Shown in pieces: positions 36,086 to 47,754 of a DNA stretch of 64,000 nucleotides; position 1 is the first letter of the stretch, and the number at the start of each line of letters is the position of its first letter. Origin of the DNA: Deltaproteobacteria bacterium (lineage in GTDB: Bacteria; Desulfobacterota; GWC2-55-46); the NCBI GenBank assembly GCA_016234935.1, contig JACRNL010000011.1, forward strand, positions 1 to 64,000, read 5' to 3'. The notes under the pieces are model-generated. The model was given only the letters and a program-made list of their open reading frames with translations, was not told the DNA's origin and did no database searches. Position numbers and translations under genes: made by a program.

Positions 36086-36697
36086 ATGTTAGTCCCGATG
36101 GTGGTTGAACAGACAGGGCGGGGGGAAAGGGCCTACGACATATATTCAAGGCTCCTTAAAGACAGGATAATTTTTCTGGGCACTCAGGTTGACGACAACA
36201 TCGCAAACCTAATCATAGCGCAGATATTATTCCTTGAATCAGAAGACCCTGAAAAGGACATACACCTTTACATCAACTCCCCCGGCGGGCTCGTGAGCGC
36301 GGGGCTTGCGATATACGACACAATGCAGTATGTCAGGCCGTCCATTTCGACCATCTGCATGGGGCAGGCCGCGAGCATGGGTGCTCTCCTCCTTTGCGGC
36401 GGAGACAAGGGCAAAAGGTTCGCCCTTCCTAATTCAAGGATACTTATCCATCAGCCCCTTGGCGGCGCGCAGGGGCAGGCCACAGACATTGATATTCAGG
36501 CAAGGGAAATATTAAGGGTCAGAGAGGCGTTGACCATGATCATGGTCAAGCACACCGGCCAGTCCGTTGAGAAGGTCTACAAGGACACGGAAAGGGACTT
36601 CTTTATGACCGGGCAGCAGGCCAAGGAATATGGTATAATAGACAGTGTAATAGAGAGAAGACCTCTATCGGAGGTACCCAAGACCCCTGGAAAATAG
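36086..36697 (+). CDS. clpP: ClpP protease subunit
   Basis: A 203-aa serine protease subunit. Catalytic serine in [14 protein letters not shown], histidine in [17 protein letters not shown], aspartate in [16 protein letters not shown] lies 8 nt before the ATG giving [20 protein letters not shown], the usual start; the frame extends upstream without support. Confidence 0.97.
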   Translation: MLVPMVVEQTGRGERAYDIYSRLLKDRIIFLGTQVDDNIANLIIAQILFLESEDPEKDIHLYINSPGGLVSAGLAIYDTMQYVRPSISTICMGQAASMGALLLCGGDKGKRFALPNSRILIHQPLGGAQGQATDIDIQAREILRVREALTMIMVKHTGQSVEKVYKDTERDFFMTGQQAKEYGIIDSVIERRPLSEVPKTPGK

Positions 36698-36762
36698 TGG
36701 TCTTGTGAAAAGTGCGGCAAAATCAAGATGGTGGCTTTGCGAAGGCGGCTGGTTGTTTTAAC

Positions 36763-36813
36763 AGGGTGCTGAAAAACTAATATAATCGCGCAGGCTTTTT
36801 CAGCAGCCTGCTA
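36763..36813. repeat. Core-less family R1 element
   Basis: GGGTGCTGAAAAACTAATAT followed by AATCGCGCAGGCTTTTTCAG and CAGCCTG: the two ends of the 5535 copy joined with the whole core missing. Confidence 0.75.
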
Positions 36814-36850
36814 AATAATCCGAGCGGCAACAACGGGGATTCATAAACAT

Positions 36851-36876
36851 ATGTCCCCGCAGGTTTGAAGCGGGGA
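36851..36876. repeat. Family R3 hairpin just upstream of clpX
   Basis: ATGTCCCCGCAGGTTTGAAG followed by CGGGGA. It ends about 5 bp before the clpX ribosome site region CCGGAGG. Confidence 0.7.
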
Positions 36877-36894
36877 AGGGCCGGAGGAACGCAA

Positions 36895-38145
36895 ATGACG
36901 ATAAATAAAAAAGGAAGCGGTTATCTTACCTGTTCCTTCTGTTCAAAGGGTCAGGACGAGGTCAGAAAACTCGTCGCAGGGCCGATGGTTTATATATGCG
37001 ACGAGTGCATAGAGCTTTGTAACGACATAGTCGCCGAGGAATACGAAAAGGAAGAGTTCAAGCGCCGTGAACACCATATCCCCAAGCCCATGGAGATGAA
37101 ACGGGTTCTGGACGAATATGTCATAGGGCAGGAGTTTGCCAAGAAAGTCCTGTCCGTCGCGGTGCACAACCACTATAAGAGGATCGAGAGCAAGGCATCC
37201 ATCGGAAGCGTCGAGATACAAAAGAGCAATATCCTCCTTGTCGGCCCCACGGGTTCGGGCAAGACGCTTCTTGCGCAGACCCTTGCCAAGATACTCAACG
37301 TCCCCTTCACCATAGCGGACGCTACCACCTTGACGGAAGCCGGGTATGTCGGCGAGGACGTTGAGAATATCATTTTAAGCCTCTTGCAGAACGCCGAATA
37401 CGACATCGAGAGATGCCAGAGGGGCATAGTCTACATAGACGAGATAGACAAGATATCCAGAAAGGGCGACGGCCCGTCCATTACGCGCGACGTCTCAGGG
37501 GAGGGCGTTCAGCAGGCCCTTTTGAAGATAATCGAAGGGACTGTCGCCAACGTTCCGCCAAAGGGCGGCAGAAAGCATCCCCAGCAGGAGTTCCTGCAGG
37601 TGGATACGTCTAACATCCTGTTCATCTGCGGCGGAGCGTTCACAGGGATGGACAATATCATCGCGCAGAGGGTCGGCAAGCGCATGGTCGGCTTTGGAGG
37701 CGAAGGCAAAAGGGCGGCGGAGACAGGTCCGTCGAAGATATTGCCGCAGGTGGAGCCGGAGGACTTTCTGAGCTACGGCCTTATACCGGAGTTCATGGGA
37801 AGGCTGCCCGTCATCGCGACGCTTAGCGAGCTTAACGAGAAGGACCTCATCAAAATACTCGTTGAGCCGAAGAACGCCATCGTAAAGCAGTACCAGAAGC
37901 TCTTTGAGCTTGAGAGCGTGAAGCTCAAATTCACCGAGGGCGCCCTTGCCGCCGTGGCCAGGGAGAGCCTTCGCAGAAAGGCCGGGGCCAGGGGGCTTCG
38001 CGCCATACTTGAGAACGTAATGCTCGACACCATGTATGAACTGCCGTCGCAGACCAATATAAAGGAATGCATCATAAACGAGGACGTTATCTCGGACAGG
38101 GCAAGGCCCATCATAGTCTACGGCAACAGGGCCGAGACGGCGTAA
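36895..38145 (+). CDS. clpX: ClpX ATPase
   Basis: A 416-aa AAA+ unfoldase that feeds ClpP. The N-terminal zinc site is CSFCSKG and [10 protein letters not shown]; Walker [16 protein letters not shown], Walker [12 protein letters not shown], sensor region [12 protein letters not shown]. Start at 36895 is set by CCGGAGGAACGCAA. An R3 repeat lies directly upstream, so the clpP-clpX gap (197 bp) is largely repeat DNA. Confidence 0.98.
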   Translation: MTINKKGSGYLTCSFCSKGQDEVRKLVAGPMVYICDECIELCNDIVAEEYEKEEFKRREHHIPKPMEMKRVLDEYVIGQEFAKKVLSVAVHNHYKRIESKASIGSVEIQKSNILLVGPTGSGKTLLAQTLAKILNVPFTIADATTLTEAGYVGEDVENIILSLLQNAEYDIERCQRGIVYIDEIDKISRKGDGPSITRDVSGEGVQQALLKIIEGTVANVPPKGGRKHPQQEFLQVDTSNILFICGGAFTGMDNIIAQRVGKRMVGFGGEGKRAAETGPSKILPQVEPEDFLSYGLIPEFMGRLPVIATLSELNEKDLIKILVEPKNAIVKQYQKLFELESVKLKFTEGALAAVARESLRRKAGARGLRAILENVMLDTMYELPSQTNIKECIINEDVISDRARPIIVYGNRAETA

Positions 38146-38229
38146 CACCGCCGCGGTCAACGATTACCCCGGAATAAAGGACGCGGCAGCCTGTCCTTTA
38201 TCCGGCTGCGCGGCCTTTTAGGAGGGCAT

Positions 38230-40659
<2,430 letters not shown>

Positions 40660-40725
40660 AAGGGGCGGAGATAAAGTTATATCCCTCTCCCATCGTGGGA
40701 GAGGGTAGCGTGAGGAGGCATAGTC

Positions 40726-40969
40726 ATGAGTGATGTCAGAGAAAAAATAGAGTTAGTGGAGAAAGAAGGGTTTAAATATGTCTTTGGTAGGGATATATTT
40801 TGCAGACCATCTGACAGGAAATGTTTCAGTTTGGAATATATAGACTTATGAAAGAAAAGACAAATGGTCTTGTTTCCCCTCTGAAGAATTGGCCGAAAGA
40901 ATTCTCTCAATATCTAAAGAAATATCGCGAATAAGACCTTATTTTTTAATCTTCCGGCATTCTCCTTGA
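40726..40969 (+). pseudogene. Small AT-rich gene broken by a frameshift
   Basis: GAGGAGG precedes an ATG encoding MSDVREKIELVEKEGFKYVF and 21 more residues, then a stop at 40849-40851. A +1 shift just before the stop continues sensibly as TYERKDKWSCFPSEELAERI, then LSISKEISRIRPYF. The AT-rich base composition differs from the neighbours. It may be a decayed gene, or the shift may be a sequencing error. No family recognised. Confidence 0.4.
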
Positions 40970-41012
40970 CTTTGCCGGTGAAAGCTGATAAAAAATTAGA
41001 GCGGCAGATTTT

Positions 41013-41044
41013 AAGAATCCCCGTCCTTTGGCGGGGATTCTTTT
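41013..41044 (+). terminator. Terminator-like hairpin before tRNA-Val
   Basis: AAGAATCCCCG and CGGGGATTCTT around TCCTTTGG, followed by TT. Confidence 0.65.
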
Positions 41045-41090
41045 ACTGGGGACAATTTACGGCGGCAGTCGCCTGAAAGGCCGCGATGAC

Positions 41091-41166
41091 GGGCGGATAG
41101 CTCAGTTGGTAGAGCGCAGCCCTTACAAGGCTGATGTCACAGGTTCGATCCCTGTTCCGCCTACCA
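41091..41166 (+). tRNA. tRNA-Val (UAC)
   Basis: Acceptor GGGCGGA / TCCGCCT, D arm GCTCAGTTGGTAGAGC, anticodon loop CTTACAA (TAC), T arm ACAGGTTCGATCCCTGT, encoded CCA. Confidence 0.97.
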
Positions 41167-41211
41167 AAACTTCTGCATGTTTTTTTCACCGCCGTATGTT
41201 TCGTGATGAAT

Positions 41212-41288
41212 GGGGCCGTAGTTAAGTCGGTTATAACGCTGGCCTGTCAAGCCAGAGGGCGCGGGTTCGAGTCCCGTCGGCCCCGCCA
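41212..41288 (+). tRNA. tRNA-Asp (GUC)
   Basis: Acceptor GGGGCCG / CGGCCCC, anticodon loop CTGTCAA (GTC), T loop GGTTCGAGTCC, encoded CCA. It is 45 bp after tRNA-Val and probably cotranscribed. Confidence 0.97.
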
Positions 41289-41656
41289 TTCTTTTTTTTA
41301 AGTATTTCCCGCAGCAGCCGCACCTTCCATGCCGCTAAAAATTCCGTCAGGCACGGCGGGCATCTTGATGCCGGGCCAGGTGAATGAGCCTTGCGCAGGC
41401 GGTATTTTCCTGCCCGTGAGAGCCTTTTAATCATGAACGTCGCAGCCTCAAGACAGGCGTCAGCCGCCTTTAAACCCTTGACTAAAAATCAGCGGCTTGG
41501 GATAATTTACCAGGCGTGTTGCCTGGCTGCTTAAAGGGCCGCTCCACCCCTCGCCCTGCCCTCCCCTTGAAGGGGCTGAGCCCCCTCAGGGGGTTCAACC
41601 CCCGTGAAGGGGGAGGATAAAAGGAAGGGGTCATCATCAATACTACCGGTTAAAAG
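41289..41656. other. Gap between tRNA-Asp and ftsE: promoter plus palindromes
   Basis: No gene seen. TTGACT-17-GATAAT at 41478-41506 is a likely ftsE promoter. CCAGGCGTGTTGCCTGG (41511-41527) is a small hairpin. At 41572-41603 GGGGCTGAGCCCCCTCAGGG and GGTTCAACCCCC match the R6 palindrome found within SCO and cytochrome b genes. Confidence 0.55.
41478..41506 (+). promoter_or_regulatory. ftsE promoter
   Basis: TTGACT (41478-41483), 17-bp spacer, GATAAT (41501-41506). Confidence 0.6.
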
Positions 41657-42307
41657 ATGATCCAGCTTTTTAACGTAACGAAGAGCTACGACTCATCCGC
41701 CCCCGCGCTTAAGGACATTACCCTCAAGGTCTCAAGGGGTGAATTCCTGTTCATCACGGGGCCCAGCGGCGCCGGGAAATCCACGCTCCTCAAGATAATG
41801 TTCGGCTCCGAGAGCCCCACCGAAGGCCAGATAATAATCGAAGGAAGAAATTACTTCAAGATACCTCCGCGCGAGATACCGCGCCTGAGGAGAAGGATCG
41901 GCTTCGTCTTCCAGGAGTTCAAGCTCCTGCCGCACAGGTCCGTCTACGACAATGTCGCCCTTGCGCTGCGCGTAATGGGCGTGGATCCGGTCGAGGAAAA
42001 AAAGCGCGTCGTCAAGATGCTGATGTACCTTAAAATCCTGCACAGGGCTAATTTTAAGACCGAGAGCCTTTCCGGCGGCGAACAGCAGAGGGTCGCCATA
42101 GCGCGCGCCCTTGTAAAGGCCCCTGCCATAATCCTCGCCGACGAGCCTACCGGCAACCTCGACCCTGAGCTGTCGCTTGAGACCATGGAGCTTTTCAAGG
42201 AGGTTAGCGGCAAGGGTACGACCGTCGTCGTGGCCACTCACGACAAGGGGCTGATTGACAGATACGGCAAAAGGATAGTGCATCTGGAAGCCGGGAGGAT
42301 GGCGTGA
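41657..42307 (+). CDS. ftsE: Cell-division ATP-binding protein FtsE
   Basis: A 216-aa ABC ATPase driving FtsX at the septum. Walker [17 protein letters not shown]-loop [12 protein letters not shown], signature [15 protein letters not shown], Walker [16 protein letters not shown]-loop [10 protein letters not shown]. The stop overlaps the GTG start of ftsX. Confidence 0.97.
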   Translation: MIQLFNVTKSYDSSAPALKDITLKVSRGEFLFITGPSGAGKSTLLKIMFGSESPTEGQIIIEGRNYFKIPPREIPRLRRRIGFVFQEFKLLPHRSVYDNVALALRVMGVDPVEEKKRVVKMLMYLKILHRANFKTESLSGGEQQRVAIARALVKAPAIILADEPTGNLDPELSLETMELFKEVSGKGTTVVVATHDKGLIDRYGKRIVHLEAGRMA

Positions 42308-43203
42308 TACGGGGCGCGGCGGCCAACGCAAGATACTTTTTTTCAGAGGCGTTTCGTTCGATAAGGGAAAACCTCGCCACTACCGTTTTTACGTCCATCA
42401 CGCTGGGCCTTACGCTCGCGATATTCACGCTGTTCCTGTTTGTCTTCATAAACATCGATAAGTCCGTGACGGCGCAGGGCGACAAGGTGCATATCCTCGT
42501 CTATATCAGAGACGCAGCCCTGTCATCCGGAGAGAAAACCTTTCGCGGCGACGCGCTCGGCGTGCGGGGCGTTAAAGACGCGGCATTCGTCTCGAAGGAA
42601 AAGGCGCTGGGCATCCTCAGGCAGGCCATGAAGGGGCACGAGGCGGCGCTCGAGGGCATTGACGCGGGCGTGCTTCCGGCTTCTATCGAGATAAGGGTGG
42701 CTGACGCCTATCTTGAGCCTGCGATGTTCATGACCGTAGTCGAAGGGCTTAAAAGGCTCTCATGGGCCGAAGACGTGCAATGGGGCAGGGAGTGGCTTAA
42801 AAAATTCTCAGCCCTCTTGAGGTTCATAGAGATAGGCGCTTTGTTTATCGGCGTATTCCTGGCGGCCTCGACCATCTTCATCATAACGAACACCATAAGG
42901 CTTGCCGTCTACGCGCGGCAAAGCGACATAGAGGTCATGCGCCTTATCGGCGCATCCAGGGCGTTTATCATCCTTCCGTTTTTCATCGAGGGCGCGATCT
43001 TCGGCGCCGCCGGAGGCGCGCTGTCTCTTGGCATGCTTGAACTGGCGCGGGGCGTCCTTGCCGCCAACGTGCCTGCGTACTTCAGCTTCATGCTTGACAT
43101 GCCGCTGACGCCGGCCGCCGTTGCCGCGATACTCGTCTTCACCGGCGTATTCATGGGGGCCTTGGGCAGTTTTATCTCGACGGAGAGGTTTTTAAAGTCA
43201 TGA
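42304..43203 (+). CDS. ftsX: Cell-division protein FtsX
   Basis: A 299-aa membrane partner of FtsE. An N-terminal helix (TLGLTLAIFTLFLFVFI), a periplasmic domain of about 120 residues, then three helices of the FtsX/permease type around YARQSDIEVMRLIGASRAFI. GTG start overlapping ftsE by 4 nt. It transmits ATPase action to the hydrolase activator EnvC, which follows. Confidence 0.95.
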   Translation: MIRGAAANARYFFSEAFRSIRENLATTVFTSITLGLTLAIFTLFLFVFINIDKSVTAQGDKVHILVYIRDAALSSGEKTFRGDALGVRGVKDAAFVSKEKALGILRQAMKGHEAALEGIDAGVLPASIEIRVADAYLEPAMFMTVVEGLKRLSWAEDVQWGREWLKKFSALLRFIEIGALFIGVFLAASTIFIITNTIRLAVYARQSDIEVMRLIGASRAFIILPFFIEGAIFGAAGGALSLGMLELARGVLAANVPAYFSFMLDMPLTPAAVAAILVFTGVFMGALGSFISTERFLKS

Positions 43204-43275
43204 AGATGTGTCTTCTCGGTTTGCATGGGTCTTTTAAAGTCATGAAGACGCGCACGTTCAGTCTGCAAGGGTCTT
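43190..43275 (+). repeat. 42-bp degenerate tandem repeat across the ftsX-envC junction
   Basis: TTTTAAAGTCATGAAGA recurs at a 42-bp period (ATG at 43200 and 43242), with a third partial unit TTTTGAAGTCATTAAGG. It encodes repeated 14-residue units MKMCLLGLHGSFKV and MKTRTFSLQGSFEV. Confidence 0.85.
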
Positions 43276-44462
43276 TTGAAGTCATTAAGGGATTTTTACT
43301 GGCCGTTATGATCCTTGTGCTCTTTTCAATGCCTGCTACAGGGGCTGAAAAGCGTCACGATTCAACGGGAGAGCTTCTCAGAAAGGAAAAGAGCCTTGAA
43401 GATGTAAAACGCCGAATAAGGCAGGAGAAGCGGGCGGTAAGGAAGATAACGCAAAAGGAGGTGTCCATCCTCACGGAACTTGAGAGGATAAACATCGCCC
43501 TTGCAGGCAAAAAGGAAGTTCTGCGCAGGGCATCGCTGGAGCTTGAAACCGCTCAAATAAACCTCCTTGCGGCCTCTGCGGAAATAGAGCGCCTTGAAAA
43601 CGGGAAAAAGGCCCTTAACGGGCGTTTGAGGCTTCGGCTTCGCGCCATTTACAAGACGCGCGGCTACGAGGCTGTGAACATCCTCCTGCCCATGCCCATT
43701 GACGCAGGGGACTCCCTTGGTCCCGGCAGGATGCAGAGGTACATGGCCGCCGTGACGGATTCGGACAGGGCGCTTATCGGCAGATGTGAAGAGACCATCG
43801 CAAGGCTCACGGCTGAGAGGGAAAGGCAGCGCGAGCTTACGGGCGCGCTCGAAGGCGCAAGGAAGGAGATGCTCGCTAAAAAAGGCGAGGCCGAGGCAAC
43901 GCAGGCCGAAAAGACCGCCCTCCTTAACGCGGCGCGGCGCGAGAAGGAAAAAGGCGTCGGGGTTGTAAAGGAGCTCGAAGAGGCAGCCGCCGGGCTTGCC
44001 GATCTGGTGAAAAAACTCCGCGCGGACGAGCGGCCGCGTTCTCAAAATGCGAAAGGCTTTGCCGCCATGAAGGGCCGGCTTCCAATGCCAGTCGCGGGGA
44101 TTGTCGTGTCGGGCTACGGAAAGGTCAGGCACCCGAAGTTCGGGACGCTTACGTTCAATAACGGGATATTGATAGAGGCCCCTGAGGGGAGGGCCGTCAA
44201 AAGCATATACGACGGCACGGCCGTCTACACGGGGTGGCTGAAGGGCTACGGCAACATCATCATCCTTGACCACGGCGACGGCTATTACACCCTTTTCGCG
44301 CATCTGCTTAAGACCATGAAGGAAAAGGGAGACGGCGTCGCAAGAGGCGACGTCGTCGGTCTTGTCGGCTCTACAGGGCTTGAATCAAGCCCGGGGCTAT
44401 ATTTCGAGATACGCGAAAGAGGCGTTTCGAGAGACCCTTTTGCATGGCTGGCGGCAAGGTAA
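43200..44462 (+). CDS. envC: EnvC-like murein hydrolase activator
   Basis: A 420-aa periplasmic protein activating amidases under FtsEX control. After duplicated leader units comes the signal helix GFLLAVMILVLFSMPATG, then a coiled coil (residues 55-290) and a LytM domain. The LytM domain is degenerate as in E. coli EnvC: the first His/Asp are missing and LYFEIRERG replaces LHFEIR, so it should activate rather than cut. Start is either 43200 (ATGA overlap with ftsX) or 43242, 14 codons later. Confidence 0.88.
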   Translation: MKMCLLGLHGSFKVMKTRTFSLQGSFEVIKGFLLAVMILVLFSMPATGAEKRHDSTGELLRKEKSLEDVKRRIRQEKRAVRKITQKEVSILTELERINIALAGKKEVLRRASLELETAQINLLAASAEIERLENGKKALNGRLRLRLRAIYKTRGYEAVNILLPMPIDAGDSLGPGRMQRYMAAVTDSDRALIGRCEETIARLTAERERQRELTGALEGARKEMLAKKGEAEATQAEKTALLNAARREKEKGVGVVKELEEAAAGLADLVKKLRADERPRSQNAKGFAAMKGRLPMPVAGIVVSGYGKVRHPKFGTLTFNNGILIEAPEGRAVKSIYDGTAVYTGWLKGYGNIIILDHGDGYYTLFAHLLKTMKEKGDGVARGDVVGLVGSTGLESSPGLYFEIRERGVSRDPFAWLAAR

Positions 44463-44774
44463 AACGGTCGCGGAAATATTTTAGATTCGTCCCCGAATGT
44501 TTCTATCGGGGGACACGCGAGGGCAGGCGGGAATGACAATGAGGCATTTGAAACGCTTTTTGAGCTGCGCAAGAACCTGCGTTAGCAGGAATTGAAGTTT
44601 TTCGGGCATCTGCGGTGAGCAAATCCCCGCTTAAAACCTGCGGGGACATGGCTAAAAGGTTGTATTTTGACTTTAGCCGTGCGCAGCACCTGCGGTGAGC
44701 AAAGCTGAATAGTTGCACTTAGGCTTTGCCGTGCGCAGCATCTTTTTTTAAAAAAAGGCGAGTTTTTTGCAATA
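44463..44774. repeat. Repeat-filled gap between envC and ctpA
   Basis: Contains an R4 fragment (GGGGGACACGCGAGGGCAGG at 44507-44527), an R3 hairpin (44623-44650, CCCCGCTTAAAACCTGCGGG) and two copies of the CCGTGCGCAGCA motif (about 44689 and 44727), each close to GGTGAGCAAA. No gene is seen. Confidence 0.7.
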
Positions 44775-44804
44775 TTGGCAAAAAACCTGATTTTTTGATA
44801 TACT
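44775..44804 (+). promoter_or_regulatory. ctpA promoter
   Basis: TTGGCA (44775-44780), 18-bp spacer, TATACT (44799-44804). Confidence 0.65.
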
Positions 44805-44841
44805 GTGTAATCAGCATTTGAAAGGGAGGAAAAAACATAAA

Positions 44842-46194
44842 ATGTTCAAAAGACTTGGCAGGCATAGAGCAATGGCAGGGTTAACGATAGTTGCCGTTGC
44901 CATGACCTTTGTTCTCTGGGGCATGTCGAAAAAGGTCACGGCAGTCACCAATAACACTTATGAAAGCCTGAAGGTATTTACCGACGTATTAAGCATAGTC
45001 CAGAGCGACTATGCTGAAAACGTTGATTCCAAGAAGCTTGTATACAGCGCGGTAAAGGGGATGGTCAAAGACCTTGACCCTCATTCGAGCTTCATGACGC
45101 CGGAGGAATACAGCGAGATGCAGGTGGACACAAAAGGCGTCTTCGGCGGCATAGGCATCGAGATAGGCATGAAGGAAGGAATGCTGACGGTAATCGCCCC
45201 TATTGACGACACCCCTGCCTCGCGCGCGGGCCTTTTAGCCGGCGATAAAATAGTCAAGATAGGCGACAAATACACGAAAGAGATGACCATAACAGAGGCC
45301 GTAGGCCTCATGCGCGGCCCGGTGGGCACGAGCGTTACCATCAGCATCATGAGGGAAGCCTTCGATGCCCCCAAGTCCTTCACCTTTGCCAGGGCCACCA
45401 TCAAGGTGAAGAGCGTGAAGTATAAGAGCCTTTCAGACGGTCTGGGTTATGTGAAGATAACCCAGTTCCAGGAAAATACGTCGTCGGAGCTTGATAAGGC
45501 GCTCAAAGAGATTAGGCCCAAAGAGGGCGAATTGAGGGGTCTTGTGCTCGACCTCAGGAACAATCCCGGCGGGCTTTTGCAGGAGGCGGTAGGCGTATCA
45601 AGGCTCTTTGTTCATTCCGGTCTCATCGTCTACACCAAGGGCAGGGGCGGCAGCCAGGACATGACCTTCAAGGCCGAGGGCAGCAGGGTCCAGCCTGATT
45701 ACCCGATTATAGTGCTTGTCAACGGCGGCAGCGCCAGCGCATCTGAAATCGTCGCTGGAGCGCTTCAGGACCACAAACGGGCAGTCATCCTCGGAACGCT
45801 TACGTTTGGCAAGGGCTCTGTTCAGACCATCGTCCCGCTCTCTGACGGCAGCGCCGTGCGCCTTACGACGTCGAAGTACTACACGCCTTCCGGCAGGTCT
45901 ATCCAGGCAAAAGGCATAGAGCCGGACATAGTAGTGGGAGAGACCCCCAAGGGGTACCTGAAGGAAAAAGACCTTGCCGGACACCTTGTCGCCGATGGAG
46001 CGCGTGAAGATGTTAAGGTAAAGAAAGACGCCAAAGATGACGAGGTAAAAAAGGCGCATGAAAATAACGACAAGGTGAAGAAAGCCGAGGAAGGCGCAAA
46101 AGGCGAGGATGGCGAGGATATACAGCTGAACAGGGCCGTTGATTATCTCAAGAGCTGGTATATCTTCAAAGAAAGGATGCCCAAGGCCAGCTGA
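44842..46194 (+). CDS. ctpA: Carboxy-terminal processing protease (S41)
   Basis: A 450-aa periplasmic serine protease anchored by an N-terminal helix (AGLTIVAVAMTFVLWGMS). A PDZ domain at about 90-180 (GGIGIEIGMKEGMLTVIAPI) and the S41 domain with Ser/Lys dyad in SASASEIVAGAL and FGKGSVQT. The last 70 residues are Lys/Glu/Asp-rich. The start was set at 44842 with AAGGGAGGAAAAAACATAA upstream; a TTG at 44818 would place the ribosome site inside the gene. Confidence 0.95.
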   Translation: MFKRLGRHRAMAGLTIVAVAMTFVLWGMSKKVTAVTNNTYESLKVFTDVLSIVQSDYAENVDSKKLVYSAVKGMVKDLDPHSSFMTPEEYSEMQVDTKGVFGGIGIEIGMKEGMLTVIAPIDDTPASRAGLLAGDKIVKIGDKYTKEMTITEAVGLMRGPVGTSVTISIMREAFDAPKSFTFARATIKVKSVKYKSLSDGLGYVKITQFQENTSSELDKALKEIRPKEGELRGLVLDLRNNPGGLLQEAVGVSRLFVHSGLIVYTKGRGGSQDMTFKAEGSRVQPDYPIIVLVNGGSASASEIVAGALQDHKRAVILGTLTFGKGSVQTIVPLSDGSAVRLTTSKYYTPSGRSIQAKGIEPDIVVGETPKGYLKEKDLAGHLVADGAREDVKVKKDAKDDEVKKAHENNDKVKKAEEGAKGEDGEDIQLNRAVDYLKSWYIFKERMPKAS

Positions 46195-46262
46195 TCCGTT
46201 CAGGAAGAACAGCCGCGTGGCCGGTTTTCACCTAAAAGATGAGCCGCAGATCTCCCTTAATC

Positions 46263-46295
46263 GGGGCCTGCCCTCGCGTGTCTGAAGCGGGGGAT
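46263..46295. repeat. Family R4 element
   Basis: GGGGCCTGCCCTCGCGTGTC then TGAAGCGGGGG, the reverse complement of the copy at 27887. It lies between ctpA and the YibQ-like gene. Confidence 0.65.
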
Positions 46296-46330
46296 GAAGA
46301 AAAAATTCTTCCGGAAAAGGCGTATTGGCA

Positions 46331-47203
46331 ATGGCGAAAACAGGCCGTAAGGATAAAGGCCCTTTCAGACCGGGTCTTTTTGTAATAGGGGTCGTCGCCG
46401 GTATTATTGCCGGCGCTTTCCTGATTAAATTCAGCGGCCCTCCAACGGAGATTGAGCGGCCGGTCGTGAAGGCGGCGGCGCCGTTAACAGGCGTGCAGCC
46501 GGAAAAAACGGTAATTCCAAAACCCGTTTTCAAGGTCGCGATAGTGATAGACGACATGGGTTCGGACCTCAAGAAGCTCAATGAGCTTTTTGAGGTGGAT
46601 GCCCCGTTGACGGTCGCGGTGCTGCCTTTTCAGAGGCATTCAAAGGCCGTCGCGACGAAGATACATCTTAGAAAGGGCTGGGAGGTGATATTGCACCTGC
46701 CCATGGAGCCCAAAGGCCTGAGCTTGGGCGACTCGGACAAAAATCCCGGCAAAGGCGCGCTCTTAACGAGCATGTCCGCGAGGGAGGTCATAAGGCAGAC
46801 GCTTGCCGGCATAAACGATGTGCCGTATGCCGGCGGCGTGAATAACCACATGGGGTCAAAGTTCACGGAAGACGCCGTTTTGATGTGGGCGGCGCTGAAC
46901 GTGATGAGGCAAAACAAACTTTATTTCCTCGATTCGCGCACGTCGGCGAGCTCGATAGCCGGCAAGATCGCCAGGGAGATGGGCGTCAGAAACGCCGACA
47001 GAAATGTCTTCCTCGACAACACGCGCGAAGAAAAATACATTAAGGGCCAGCTCGATGAACTCGTGACCATGGCACGCAGAAAGGGTAAGGCCATTGCCAT
47101 CGGCCACCCCTACCCGGAGACCATCGCCGCGCTCAAGCGCAACATTTCCTTTCTGAAGGAGCAGGGCGTGGAGGTGGTAAAACTTTCCGACTTGGTGGAC
47201 TGA
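46331..47203 (+). CDS. Divergent polysaccharide deacetylase (YibQ/COG2861)
   Basis: A 290-aa protein with one N-terminal helix (GLFVIGVVAGIIAGAFLIKF) and a periplasmic divergent NodB-fold domain: KVAIVIDDMGSDLKKLNELF, LTVAVLPFQRHSK, VILHLPMEPKG, GVNNHMGSKFTED and IAIGHPYPETI. In E. coli the homologue sits beside EnvC, and the same order envC-ctpA-yibQ is kept here. Deacetylase activity in this group is not firmly established. Start 46331; a TTG two codons earlier is possible. Confidence 0.88.
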   Translation: MAKTGRKDKGPFRPGLFVIGVVAGIIAGAFLIKFSGPPTEIERPVVKAAAPLTGVQPEKTVIPKPVFKVAIVIDDMGSDLKKLNELFEVDAPLTVAVLPFQRHSKAVATKIHLRKGWEVILHLPMEPKGLSLGDSDKNPGKGALLTSMSAREVIRQTLAGINDVPYAGGVNNHMGSKFTEDAVLMWAALNVMRQNKLYFLDSRTSASSIAGKIAREMGVRNADRNVFLDNTREEKYIKGQLDELVTMARRKGKAIAIGHPYPETIAALKRNISFLKEQGVEVVKLSDLVD

Positions 47204-47241
47204 GCCTGTCATCCGCTTTTAGCGCGCCGTTTAAAAAATCC

Positions 47242-47270
47242 TTGACACATTTTTCTGAACTTGTTAGGAT
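47242..47270 (+). promoter_or_regulatory. Promoter of the csp leader
   Basis: TTGACA (47242-47247), 17-bp spacer, TAGGAT (47265-47270), with TG upstream of the -10. Confidence 0.6.
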
Positions 47271-47335
47271 ACGTCCATATTCTACAATGAGGGTAATAGT
47301 CTTGTGTTTTACGGGTAACCGGTGATATAAAAAGA

Positions 47336-47372
47336 GGCTGTGGGGGAAATCTTCTCCCACGGCTTTTTATTT
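47336..47372 (+). terminator. Terminator-like hairpin inside the csp leader
   Basis: GCTGTGGGGGAA and TTCTCCCACGGC form a 12-bp stem with two G-U pairs, followed by TTTTTATTT. It lies 63 bp before the csp ATG and about 90 nt after the predicted start of transcription. Confidence 0.7.
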
Positions 47373-47434
47373 GTTGACTGGTTTTCTACCTTCAGCGCAC
47401 TCTGCGTGAAAGTCATGAAAAAGGAGGCACAGCG

Positions 47435-47635
47435 ATGGCAATAGGAAAAGTAAAATGGTTTAACGACACAAAGGGTTTTGGTTTCATCCAGCAGGAATCG
47501 GGAGAGGATGTGTTCGTTCACTACACGGCGATTACCGGCGAGGGATACAAGTCCTTGAAGGAGGGTCAGGAGGTTGAGTTTGAGATCACTCAGGGACCTA
47601 AAGGGCCTCAGGCATCAAACGTCCGTAAAGTCTAA
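47435..47635 (+). CDS. Cold-shock domain protein
   Basis: A 66-aa CspA-family single-stranded nucleic acid-binding protein. RNP1 KGFGFIQQ and RNP2 VFVHYTAI are intact, starting [26 protein letters not shown] precedes the ATG. A terminator-like hairpin in its leader suggests control by antitermination. A strong terminator lies at 47755. Confidence 0.96.
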   Translation: MAIGKVKWFNDTKGFGFIQQESGEDVFVHYTAITGEGYKSLKEGQEVEFEITQGPKGPQASNVRKV

Positions 47636-47754
47636 GGGCGTCAGCGAGGCTTCGGCTTGACACGGAGTATGGATTAAGGGGTAATGTTTTTAAGCATCAG
47701 CCCTTTATGAAAGGTAAGTTGTTTGTCTGAAAAAGGCCGTATTGCGAAAAAATC

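Noticed and set aside
41231-41434. 67-residue minus-strand frame
   Set aside because: It overlaps tRNA-Asp; the typical tRNA-complement peptide GADGTRTRALWLDRP is an artefact.
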